From: Planctomycetota bacterium
GTDB taxonomy: Bacteria > Planctomycetota > Phycisphaerae > Phycisphaerales > UBA1924
Direction of reading: 5' to 3'
Assembly: GCA_023434205.1 (NCBI GenBank)
Contig: JAEYTB010000170.1
Location: 1 to 25,597 of the forward strand
Length of the DNA stretch: 25,597 nucleotides
The notes under the pieces were generated by a model that worked only from the letters and a program-made list of their open reading frames with translations, did no database searches and was not told the DNA's origin. The translations under genes were made by a program, and so were the position numbers. Positions 5,451-12,659 of the stretch are shown here, one piece after another; within the stretch, counting starts at the first letter, position 1, and every line of letters begins with the position of its first letter.

Positions 5451-8033
5451 ATGATGAAGCTTCCTCTTGCCGCGGCGACCCTGCTGACCGCCCTCGCGGG
5501 CACGTGCTACGGGCAGGGCACGATGTACCTCCTTAACAGCAACCGCGACATTTACACAGTGGACCCGGCAACCGCCGCCACGACCCAGGTGGGCGTCGTC
5601 AGCGCGGGCGGGACGGTGGGCGGCCTGGCGTACGACTGCTCGACGGGCACGATGTACATGACGTCGACCAGCGAGGACACCCTCTACACGCTGGACCTGA
5701 CGACCTTCACCGCCACGCCGGTGGGCGGGTACGTCCTGGACGTGACGATGCACGGCCTGGAGTGGTGCTCGCTGAACAACACGATGTACGGCGGCGACGA
5801 CGGCGACCTGCTCACCATCGACCGCACCACCGGTGCTGCCACGCTCATCGGCAACGCAGGGTTCACCTCGTTCCTCAACTTGGGCTGGCACGCAGGTCGC
5901 GGCGTCATGTACGGTTCAAGCTCCCAGACCGACAGCCTCTACACGATCGATCTGAGCACGGGCGCCGGCACCCTGCTGGGGCCCCTCAACGGACCGACGA
6001 ACCCGCACGGCCTGACCTACGTGCCCCACCTCAACAGCATGTTCCTCGTGTGCAGCACGACCGACACGCTCTACACCGTGGACCCGGACACGGGCGCCGC
6101 GACGGCGGTGGGCGTGCTGCCGGCCGGCAACTGGCTGGGCCTGGCCTGGGTGCCGCTGGCCTGCCAGCAGTCGCAGTTCGACGCCCTGATCTCTCTCCAG
6201 CCCCCCACGGCCTGCTCTGTGGGCGAGGGCGGGCAGGGCACCTTCACGGCCAACGTATTCAACGCCGGTTCTGATCCCGTCACCAACGCGACGGTGACCT
6301 TCACGATGCCCCCGAACACCACGTTCGTGTCTTCGGTTCCCGCGGCGAGCCCGGTGGGGAACACGGTCACGGTCAACCTGGGCACGCTCGCCTCCAACGC
6401 GAGCGCCCAGCTTGCAGTGACTCTCACCTTCGCCTCCCAGGGCTCCGCGCAGGCTCAGGCGTCGGTCACCATCAGCGAGACCGATGAGGTCCCTGCGAAC
6501 AACTCCGCGACCGCAACGACCAACGTGGTTCCGCCGATCCCCACCACCGCCGTGGCGACGGCGCTGCTCACCAACCTCGCCAGCCTTTCGAACTCCGAGG
6601 TCCCCGGCCTCCCAGGCGTGCGGTTCTCGGCGACCGGGTTCGACCGTCCCTTCCGCAGCCTGAACGGCCAGCGGTTTGTGCTCACGGCCGATACCGACGC
6701 GGCGACCAGCGAGGACCAGGTCCTGCTGGTCAGCGACCCCTCCGGCGTGATCACGGTCGGGGCGCGCGAGGGCCAGATGGGGCCGGACGGCTCCAACTGG
6801 GGCATCATCGACACGGTGATGGGCATCAACGACTCGGGCCACTTCGTGTTCAGCAACAACACCACGGGCCCCACCACGGCCGACGAGGTGGTCGTGAAGT
6901 GGGATGGCAGCCAGTACGTGCATGTCATCGCCGAAGCCAACGCGATCCCCGGCCAGCCTTACAACTGGGGCGCATCGATCGGCTCGGCCACGATCCAGAA
7001 CGACGGCACCGTTTCGGTGCAGACGAACCTTGTGGGCGCGACCACGACGACCGACACGGCGGTCTTCCGCTCTGACGGCAGCGTGCTTGTTGCGCAGGAG
7101 GGCGTCACGATCCCCGGCGGCCAGCCCGACGGCGGGACCTTCACCGTCAAGTCGTTCGACACCGGCGCCACGGACGGCCAGGGCTTCTCGGTCAGCGCGG
7201 ACGGCACCCGCACGCTCTGGACCGGCGCGCTCAACGATGTCCTGGCCCAGGACCGCGTCGTGGTCGTCGACGGCTCGGTCGTCATCCAGGAAGGCCACCT
7301 GATCCCCGGCAGCGGCTTCTTCTCGCCGGTTGGTTCGACCATCCTCCCCTTCGCCTACATGGAGACCAACGGCGACTGGTTCGCGTACGGCCCCAATGCC
7401 GACACGTCCGACTTCGCGCTCCGTAACGGCGCGGTCGTCGCCACCAACGCCCAGCCCATCCACACGGGCGCGGTCGAGAACTGGAGCGACGTCTCCTTCG
7501 CGGCGCTGTTCTTCATGCTCGCCGGCAACAACAACGGCGACTACGTCGTGGGCGGCACCACCGACGCCCCCGACCTCAACGCCAACGCTGTCATCGTCCT
7601 CAACGGCCAGACCGTGCTCGCCCGCGAGAACGACCCCGTGGACGCCGACGGCAACGGCTCCTTCGACGATGGCGTCTACATCCGCACCTTCCGCGATGAC
7701 TACGGGTTCCTGACCGACACGCACTTCTACTGCGTGGTCACCCTCCGCGGCGCCGCCACCGCCCAGGGCTGCGTCACCGCCGACCCCGAAGTCGGTCAGG
7801 CTCTGATCCGCATCCCGCTGCCCCCCACCGGGCCGGTCTGCGGCACGGCGGACTTCGACGGCGACGGCGATACCGGCACCGACGCCGACATCGAGTCCTT
7901 CTTCGCCTGCCTCGCCGGCAACTGCTGCGCGACCTGCTTCTCCGGCGGGGCGGACTTCGATGGCGACGGCGACACCGGCACGGACGCCGACATCGAGTCC
8001 TTCTTCCGCGTGCTGGCCGGCGGCCCCTGCTGA
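5451..8033 (+). CDS. Large mosaic secreted protein: propeller-like + DUF11 + NG...EG repeats + twin EF-hand tail
   Basis: The protein has 860 residues. AGGAGAG (5441-5447) precedes ATGATG; the start may be 5451 or 5454, and the TTG at 5448 is too close to the ribosome site. After a signal peptide (KLPLAAATLLTALAGTCYGQ) come four parts. Residues ~23-236 are short repeats of the GTMYxxxSxTDxLYTIDxxTGAATxxG kind, typical of propeller-like DUF4394-type domains. Residues ~243-355 are a DUF11-type beta domain (NAGSDPVTNATVTFTMP, then NNSATATTNV). Residues ~365-775 are about six repeats like VVVDGSVVIQEGHLIPG, shared with the two preceding genes. Residues 797-860 are the six-Cys tail, ending GGPC. 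The last repeat has an Asp-rich insert (DADGNGSFDDG). The first two domains look like an insertion into the paralogous scaffold. A surface or matrix role is inference. Confidence 0.9.
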   Translation: MMKLPLAAATLLTALAGTCYGQGTMYLLNSNRDIYTVDPATAATTQVGVVSAGGTVGGLAYDCSTGTMYMTSTSEDTLYTLDLTTFTATPVGGYVLDVTMHGLEWCSLNNTMYGGDDGDLLTIDRTTGAATLIGNAGFTSFLNLGWHAGRGVMYGSSSQTDSLYTIDLSTGAGTLLGPLNGPTNPHGLTYVPHLNSMFLVCSTTDTLYTVDPDTGAATAVGVLPAGNWLGLAWVPLACQQSQFDALISLQPPTACSVGEGGQGTFTANVFNAGSDPVTNATVTFTMPPNTTFVSSVPAASPVGNTVTVNLGTLASNASAQLAVTLTFASQGSAQAQASVTISETDEVPANNSATATTNVVPPIPTTAVATALLTNLASLSNSEVPGLPGVRFSATGFDRPFRSLNGQRFVLTADTDAATSEDQVLLVSDPSGVITVGAREGQMGPDGSNWGIIDTVMGINDSGHFVFSNNTTGPTTADEVVVKWDGSQYVHVIAEANAIPGQPYNWGASIGSATIQNDGTVSVQTNLVGATTTTDTAVFRSDGSVLVAQEGVTIPGGQPDGGTFTVKSFDTGATDGQGFSVSADGTRTLWTGALNDVLAQDRVVVVDGSVVIQEGHLIPGSGFFSPVGSTILPFAYMETNGDWFAYGPNADTSDFALRNGAVVATNAQPIHTGAVENWSDVSFAALFFMLAGNNNGDYVVGGTTDAPDLNANAVIVLNGQTVLARENDPVDADGNGSFDDGVYIRTFRDDYGFLTDTHFYCVVTLRGAATAQGCVTADPEVGQALIRIPLPPTGPVCGTADFDGDGDTGTDADIESFFACLAGNCCATCFSGGADFDGDGDTGTDADIESFFRVLAGGPC
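7839..8030 (+). repeat. Shared C-terminal tail module, copy 5
   Basis: A 64-residue copy in which both loops are of the DFDGDGDTGTDADIE form, so the two halves are more alike than in the other genes. It ends VLAGGPC. Confidence 0.9.
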
Positions 8034-8060
8034 TCCCGGCCCGACAGTCTGAGTAGCCTC

Positions 8061-8092
8061 AAGGGCCGCCGGGACAACCCGGCGGCCCTTTT
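8061..8092 (+). terminator. Strong intrinsic terminator after the gene at 5451
   Basis: A 13-bp perfect stem, AAGGGCCGCCGGG (8061-8073) with CCCGGCGGCCCTT (8078-8090), has an ACAA tetraloop and runs into TTTT. Confidence 0.92.
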
Positions 8093-8157
8093 CGTTCACC
8101 GCACCACCGCGTGAGTGAGGGTTTACGGCAACCAGCCTTCATCCACGCCTGCACGCG

Positions 8158-8889
8158 ATGTCGAATGCTCGGGCGATGTCGCTGTTCCCAACCCGCCGCC
8201 CGCCCTCCGCCTGCCCGCCCGGTGACCCCTGGTGGTCCGCGTGCCGCGTCTCAGAAGGAGCGGCCAACACGCTCTCCCACGGCTTCGGGCTTGCGCTCGC
8301 CCTGGTGGGCGCCCCGCTTCTGGTATGGCTGGCCCACCGCATCGGCGACGCCGCGCACGTCGCCGCGTGCATCGTGTACGGGGCGACGCTCATCATGCAG
8401 TTCGCCGCGAGCACCCGCTACCACCACCTGCAGTACAAGCCCGGCGAGGAGCGGCGGCTGCTCATCGACCACATCTGCATCTACTTCCTCATCGCGGGCA
8501 CCTACACCGCGATCTGCCTCACGGTCCTGAAGGACCAGAGCATGTGGGGCTGGGGCATGCTCGCCGCCATCTGGACGCTCGCCCTGCTGGGGACCGCGTT
8601 CAAGCTGCGCTTTGGCATGCGCTACGAGCGTGTGTCGCTGGGCTGCTACGTCGCCATGGGCTGGCTGGCGCTTTTCTCGCTCGGCCCGATGCTGCTCTCA
8701 GCGCCCGCCCTGGCCCTGTGGCTGCTGGTGGCCGGCGGGTTCTTCTACACCTTCGGAACAATCTTCTACGCCCGGGTGTGGATCGGGAAGATCCGCTACT
8801 CCCACGCCGTGTGGCACCTGGCCGTGGTCGCCGGGAGCGTGCTGCACTACTTCGCGATCCGCGAGTGCCTGCTCGCCGTGGCCGGCTAA
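8158..8889 (+). CDS. Hemolysin III / TrhA-family membrane protein
   Basis: This 243-residue polytopic membrane protein belongs to the hemolysin III (YqfA/TrhA) branch of the PAQR superfamily, which has seven membrane helices and proposed metal-dependent hydrolase-like residues. Visible signatures are EGAANTLSHG (33-42), SxxxH in STRYHH (S85, H89), D104 in LLIDHICIYFLIAGTY, and HxxxH in SHAVWH (H216, H220). All the conserved polar residues of the family are present. The first ~30 residues are Pro/Arg-rich and not typical, so translation may start at Met7 (8176). Neither start has a clear ribosome site. Despite the name, most members are not haemolysins; roles in membrane-fluidity or lipid homeostasis have been suggested. 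It ends 6 bp before the stop of the convergent gene at 8896. Confidence 0.9.
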   Translation: MSNARAMSLFPTRRPPSACPPGDPWWSACRVSEGAANTLSHGFGLALALVGAPLLVWLAHRIGDAAHVAACIVYGATLIMQFAASTRYHHLQYKPGEERRLLIDHICIYFLIAGTYTAICLTVLKDQSMWGWGMLAAIWTLALLGTAFKLRFGMRYERVSLGCYVAMGWLALFSLGPMLLSAPALALWLLVAGGFFYTFGTIFYARVWIGKIRYSHAVWHLAVVAGSVLHYFAIRECLLAVAG

Positions 8890-8895
8890 ACCCCG

Positions 8896-9870
8896 TTACT
8901 TCGTACCGTCAACCTGTGGCGGGAAGAGGAACGCCAGTGCGTGCTGGAACCGCTTGCGCTGACCAGCGGTGTCCTCCGGGGCGTTGCTGTCGGCCAGCAC
9001 CAGCAGCCGGTCGGGCCCCATCCCGGCGCCCTTGAGGTTCGCCTGGAGCTCCTTGATTTGCGACGACGCGGGCCCCTGCCCGTGCCCGCCCACGAACGCG
9101 CGGCGGGGCGGCTGGAACTCCTCCACCGCCCCGGGCGAGGGCTCCTGCACCAGAAGCACGCCGATCTCGCCGGGGTGGTGCGCCGCCGCGGCAAGGGCGG
9201 TCCACGCCTCGGCCCCCACACCCCCGATGCCCGTCGTCTCCGGCCAGGCCCTCACGCGGTACGCGCTCCGCACCGCCGGGGCCGCCGTCCCGAAGACCCA
9301 CGACGCGTAGGCCCGCCGCTGGGCATCATCGGTCGCCCGCGAGGGCGGCAGCGCCACGAGGATCACGGGCTCCATGTTCGTGCGGCTGATGAGCTCCGAG
9401 GCGATCACATCCACCCCCAGCAGGTTCTCATCGAACACGCCGTCGCCCAGCAGGTACAGCACGGGGTAGGTGACCGCCGCGTTCCCGTCGTAGCCCGGCG
9501 GGGTGAACACCCTCGCCTCCACCGAGCCTCCCTGCACTCCGCTCAGCGTCATCGCGTTCACGCTCCCCCGCGGGTACACGGTGCGGACGGGCTCCGGCTT
9601 TGGGGCGGGCTTGACAGCCTCGGGCGCTGGGGTGGGCGCCGGCGCGGGGGTCGGGGCGGGCTCGGGCGTGGGCTGCACGATGGGCCGCGACGCCCTGCCG
9701 TGGGCGAGGTACTCGCCAATCGCGTTCGCACCGCCGGTATCGCCGGCTCCCGCGCCGATCGGGGGCGCGTTCATCTCGGGGCGCGAGTACTTGATCGCGA
9801 GCAGGATGACCGCCAGGAGCACGATCGGCGCGACCAGGAAGGTGGTGAGCAGGACTTTGTTCTTGCGCAT
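8896..9870 (-). CDS. Membrane-anchored esterase-fold protein, probably catalytically dead
   Basis: The protein has 324 residues, with GGAGG about 6 nt before the ATG. Residues 7-27 form a signal anchor with basic MRKNK ahead of it. A Pro/Ala linker with PAPTP-type repeats spans ~65-93. Residues ~108-318 resemble the esterase D/Fes family (PF00756): VFTPPGYDG, then TYPVLYLLGDG, PVILVALPP and a final FQHALAFLFP helix. The nucleophile elbow, normally GxSxG, reads GIGGVGAE (214-221), so Ser is replaced by Gly or Val. The His expected near the C-terminal helix is also not evident (EDTAGQRKRF). It therefore looks like a non-enzymatic member, perhaps binding rather than cleaving. It lies 76 nt downstream of sod on the same strand and could be co-transcribed. 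Confidence 0.75.
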   Translation of the reverse strand: MRKNKVLLTTFLVAPIVLLAVILLAIKYSRPEMNAPPIGAGAGDTGGANAIGEYLAHGRASRPIVQPTPEPAPTPAPAPTPAPEAVKPAPKPEPVRTVYPRGSVNAMTLSGVQGGSVEARVFTPPGYDGNAAVTYPVLYLLGDGVFDENLLGVDVIASELISRTNMEPVILVALPPSRATDDAQRRAYASWVFGTAAPAVRSAYRVRAWPETTGIGGVGAEAWTALAAAAHHPGEIGVLLVQEPSPGAVEEFQPPRRAFVGGHGQGPASSQIKELQANLKGAGMGPDRLLVLADSNAPEDTAGQRKRFQHALAFLFPPQVDGTK

Positions 9871-9946
9871 GGCAGACCTCCGTGACCCTGTGGTCTCGGA
9901 TCATTCCCCGCGCCGACTCAAAAAGCCCGCGTCTCCCGATTTTCGG

Positions 9947-10579
9947 TCACTTCGCCTTCGAGTGCAGGTCGGCCACGAACTTCCAGTTCACGACGTTCCA
10001 CCACGCCGCGAGGTAGTCCGGCCTGCGGTTCTGGTACTTGAGGTAGTACGCGTGCTCCCACACATCCACCCCGAGGATGGGGACGCCCTCGCACCCCGCA
10101 ATGGCCTTGCCCATGATGGGCGAGTCCTGGTTGGGCGTGGAGCAGATCTCCAGCTTCCCGCCGTTGACCACCAGCCACGCCCAGCCCGAGCCAAACCGGC
10201 CCGCCCCCGCCGCGGCGAACTTCTCCTTGAACGCCTCAAACGACCCGAAGGTCGAGTTGATGGCCTCGGCCAGGGGGCCGGAGGGCTGGCCTCCGCCGCC
10301 CTGGGAGGGCGGGGCCATCATCTGCCAGAAGAGCGAGTGGTTGAGGTGGCCACCGGCGTTGTTGCGGACGGCCCCCCGCTTGTCCTCGGGCACATCCGAG
10401 AGCCGGCGGACAACCTGCTCGACGGGGAGGTCGGCCAAAGCCGTGCCCTCCAAGGCTTTATTGGCGTTGGCCACGTAGGCGTTGTGGTGCTTGCCGTGGT
10501 GGATGCTCATGGTCTGGGCGTCGATGTGGGGCTCGAGCGCCTCGGGGGCGTAGGGGAGCTGGGGCAGGGTGAAGGGCAT
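9947..10579 (-). CDS. sodA: Superoxide dismutase [Fe/Mn], probably Mn type
   Basis: This 210-residue cytoplasmic enzyme converts superoxide to oxygen and hydrogen peroxide. The start is the ATG at 10579, with GGAGG about 5 nt upstream, rather than the in-frame codon at 10609. The full family layout is present: LPxLPYAPEALEPHID (N-terminal helix), metal ligands H27 (IHHGKHH), H81 (NHSLFW), D172 and H176 (DVWEHAYY). GGHLNHSLFW and the STPNQDSP segment (Gln151) are features typical of manganese or cambialistic enzymes rather than iron-only ones; metal use is inferred. The length is normal and there is no signal peptide. The symbol could equally be sodB. Confidence 0.96.
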   Translation of the reverse strand: MPFTLPQLPYAPEALEPHIDAQTMSIHHGKHHNAYVANANKALEGTALADLPVEQVVRRLSDVPEDKRGAVRNNAGGHLNHSLFWQMMAPPSQGGGGQPSGPLAEAINSTFGSFEAFKEKFAAAGAGRFGSGWAWLVVNGGKLEICSTPNQDSPIMGKAIAGCEGVPILGVDVWEHAYYLKYQNRRPDYLAAWWNVVNWKFVADLHSKAK

Positions 10580-10659
10580 TGGGGACCTCCGTATGCGAAT
10601 ATCTTCCAAACGCCACCCCCCAGGGGGTGTGCATCAGATGTTGAAAAACGCGCTGCCTC

Positions 10660-10688
10660 TTGGCAGATGAGCCGATACCTGCTATGTT
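10660..10688 (+). promoter_or_regulatory. Candidate sigma-70 promoter
   Basis: TTGGCA (10660-10665), a 17-nt spacer and TATGTT (10683-10688) match consensus in 5 of 6 and 4 of 6 positions. Transcription would start near 10695 and give a ~635-nt leader before the sigma-factor ATG. Confidence 0.4.
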
Positions 10689-11049
10689 GGCCACCCGTGA
10701 AGGGCCCACGACGTTGGGTATGGCCCACGATCAGGCTATCCGGACCTTCCCCCAGAATCAATCGGCGCTTTGAGCGGTTTATGTAAGGTTCCGCTGAGGA
10801 TCGGCGGGTGTTGAGCGTCACGGAAGGCGACGGCCACGTGGAATCGTTCTAAGGAACGAAACTTTCAGCCTCGGAAGTCGTATCAAGGGTACTGGGCGCG
10901 GAACACCCGTCGCCGAGACCCAAGAGTGCGGTCTGCGGCCAGAAGGTCAAGGACAGACGGGCAAAACGTCCGAAAAGAAATCCCCCGCATCGGCGGCCGT
11001 TGGACGGCCGGACAGGGCACCTCGGTGGTGCCGCGGGTCAACATCGGGG

Positions 11050-11129
11050 CTGAGTTGGGCAAACCCGCCCGTTCAGTCCGGAATCCCGGCCACGCGGCCG
11101 GGTGAAAGAACTGAGTTGGGCAGTTGGGC
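11050..11129 (+). repeat. AGTTGGGC direct repeats
   Basis: CTGAGTTGGGCA occurs at 11050-11061 and again at 11111-11122. The 8-mer AGTTGGGC is repeated in tandem at 11114-11121 and 11122-11129. The cluster is ~200 bp upstream of the sigma-factor start and could be a regulator-binding array. Confidence 0.45.
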
Positions 11130-11329
11130 GGCAACCGTAGCAACCCCGCTGGAATGCAGGATTAAGTCGAGAAGAACTGGATTAACCGCAGGCCGTGTCG
11201 CATGAAGTGTGCGACGCTCGAACAACGCTTGAAAACAGGGGACGGGCCGGCACAGCCCGCGACTCCAAAGGCCCTCCGACGACGAATCAACACGACGAAC
11301 TTGATGCCAAGGCTGGCAAGGACAGAGCA

Positions 11330-12484
11330 ATGCGACAGAGCACCACCAAACGAACCCTGAGCCCCATTGAGCAGGTCCGGCGCCGCAGCCGGCTCGGCGG
11401 TGGTGCGGAAGTCCAGGAGACCACCCTGCGGGCCGCGGGCAAGGCGGTCAAGCGCCGCCTCTCCGCCGAGGATGAGCGGCTCATGACCCAGATCATGGCC
11501 TGCGAGCAGGACTTCATCGACTCCCCCGCCTTCTACGAGGAGGAGGCCGAGCGGAAGATCTACGACGAGGCCCCGGACATTCAGAAGCCCGACACCAGCT
11601 GGTACCACCCCGTGATGGACGACCTGTCCAGCACGCGCAACCGGACCGTTAAGTCGGCCCAGCAGGTCATCCTGACCGGCGCCGAGGAGAAGGTCCTGTT
11701 CCACCAGTTCAACTACGCGCGTTACCGGATCTGGAAGCTCCAGCACGACGTGTGGGGGACTCCCACGCGCCAGCCCACGCCCGAGCAGGCCGAGGAGATC
11801 CTCCGCTGGTACCGGCTCAGCGACCGCATCCGCGAGCAGATCGCGGAGACGAACCTGGCCCTGGTGCTCGCGATGGCCAAGCGCACCCGCATGTCCGAGG
11901 TGGACTTCGCGGACCTGGTCAGCGAGGGCAACATGGCCCTGCTCCGCGCGGTCGACAAGTTCGACGCCGGCCGCGGCTACAAGTTCAGCACCTACGCCTG
12001 CCGCGCCATCCTGAAGGCGTTCAGCCGGCAGGGCATGAAGCTGAGCAAGTACCGTCAGCGCTTCCCCACCGACTTCGACCCCAAGCTCGAGAAGTCCAAC
12101 TTCCTCGAGGTCAAGCGGTCGACGTTCGAGAAGGACGCGGCGGAGGAGGTCAAGCGGATCGTCATGGAGAACCGCGCCGACCTTTCCGACGTGGAGCGCA
12201 CCGTCATCGAGCACCGCTTCGGTCTCGAGAGCGGCGAGCTTGAGAAGCCCATGACCCTGGAGCAGGTTGGCCAGATCATCGGCGTCACGAAGGAGCGCGT
12301 CCGCCAGATCCAGAACAAGGCCATGGAGAAGATCCGGCTGCAGCTTGAGGCCCACTTCCTGGGCAACCGCGAGGCCCTCGAGGAGCAGCAGGCGGTTCTG
12401 GAGCAGGGCGGCTCCATGAAGACGCCCGGCAACGTCGCCGCGAACATGGCGAGCAAGATGCTCGCGTCCATGTCGCTGAACTGA
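11330..12484 (+). CDS. Sigma-70-family RNA polymerase sigma factor (divergent)
   Basis: This 384-residue protein directs RNA polymerase to promoters. ATG at 11330 has AAGGA ~9 nt upstream; the frame is open to 11195, but the added residues look non-coding. Residues ~115-140 resemble region 1.2. Residues ~165-245 are region 2, including LVSEGNMALLRAVDKFD (core binding) and YKFSTYACRAILKAFSR (region 2.3/2.4). Residues ~283-343 are region 4, with LSDVERTVIEHRFGL and the helix-turn-helix MTLEQVGQIIGVTKERVRQIQ. The usual FSTYAxWWIRQAI signature is altered: the Trp pair is absent. A normal region 3 is not recognisable; only ~40 residues join regions 2 and 4. A ~40-residue tail follows region 4. It is probably a group 3-like alternative sigma of a planctomycete lineage; its regulon is unknown. 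Confidence 0.9.
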   Translation: MRQSTTKRTLSPIEQVRRRSRLGGGAEVQETTLRAAGKAVKRRLSAEDERLMTQIMACEQDFIDSPAFYEEEAERKIYDEAPDIQKPDTSWYHPVMDDLSSTRNRTVKSAQQVILTGAEEKVLFHQFNYARYRIWKLQHDVWGTPTRQPTPEQAEEILRWYRLSDRIREQIAETNLALVLAMAKRTRMSEVDFADLVSEGNMALLRAVDKFDAGRGYKFSTYACRAILKAFSRQGMKLSKYRQRFPTDFDPKLEKSNFLEVKRSTFEKDAAEEVKRIVMENRADLSDVERTVIEHRFGLESGELEKPMTLEQVGQIIGVTKERVRQIQNKAMEKIRLQLEAHFLGNREALEEQQAVLEQGGSMKTPGNVAANMASKMLASMSLN

Positions 12485-12506
12485 GCCGGCCATCAGGCAG
12501 TGCCCC

Positions 12507-12536
12507 AAGGGCCCGGTCGCAGGACCGGGCCCTTTT
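12507..12536 (+). terminator. Intrinsic terminator after the sigma-factor gene
   Basis: A 12-bp perfect stem, AAGGGCCCGGTC (12507-12518) with GACCGGGCCCTT (12523-12534), has a GCAG loop and runs into TTTT. Confidence 0.93.
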
Positions 12537-12645
12537 CATTGCGCCCGGCCGGCGCGACGGGCCGGCGCCAAACCCGCATCCAAGCTGGGCTGCGGACCTA
12601 CCATTCCCGCTCAGCCCAACGCCCCACGGGGCCCTCAAAACGTAC

Positions 12646-12659
12646 GGAGATTCGCCTTG
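12646..12659 (+). promoter_or_regulatory. Ribosome site that fixes a TTG start
   Basis: GGAGA (12646-12650) is 6 nt before TTG at 12657. No ATG or GTG fits the signal peptide of the protease, so this site decides the start. Confidence 0.7.

Larger units (their letters stand above)
10610..11329. other. Long gene-poor region upstream of the sigma factor
   Basis: About 720 bp separate sod from the sigma-factor start, and no open frame here looks like a gene. The region holds a promoter-like element (10660-10688), small hairpins (TCGTTC/GAACGA at 10844-10859; GGCCG..CGGCC near 10993-11007; CCCGGCCACGCGGCCGGG near 11086-11103) and AGTTGGGC repeats. It could be a long leader of the sigma mRNA or hide a small RNA. 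I do not recognise RNase P, tmRNA, SRP or tRNA signatures. Confidence 0.5.

Noticed and set aside
1..8033. Repeated tails considered as a CRISPR-like or mobile repeat
   Set aside because: The repeats are in frame, at the ends of genes, and of protein-coding character; spacing is whole genes, not short spacers.
5916..8099. 727-codon open frame on the minus strand opposite the large secreted protein
   Set aside because: Its product is a monotonous mix of Val, Gly, Ala, Asp, Arg and His with no domain. The plus strand has a signal peptide, known domains and a terminator. It is a shadow of high GC content.
9901..9946. Terminator between sod and the esterase-like gene
   Set aside because: A CTTTTTG run exists on the minus strand, but only a 4-bp stem precedes it; not enough to call.
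10695..11200. Possible RNase P, tmRNA, SRP or tRNA gene in the gene-poor region
   Set aside because: None of the conserved core sequences of these RNAs could be found by eye on either strand.
11162..12508. 448-codon open frame on the minus strand
   Set aside because: Antisense to the sigma factor, whose helix-turn-helix and region 2 are unmistakable.
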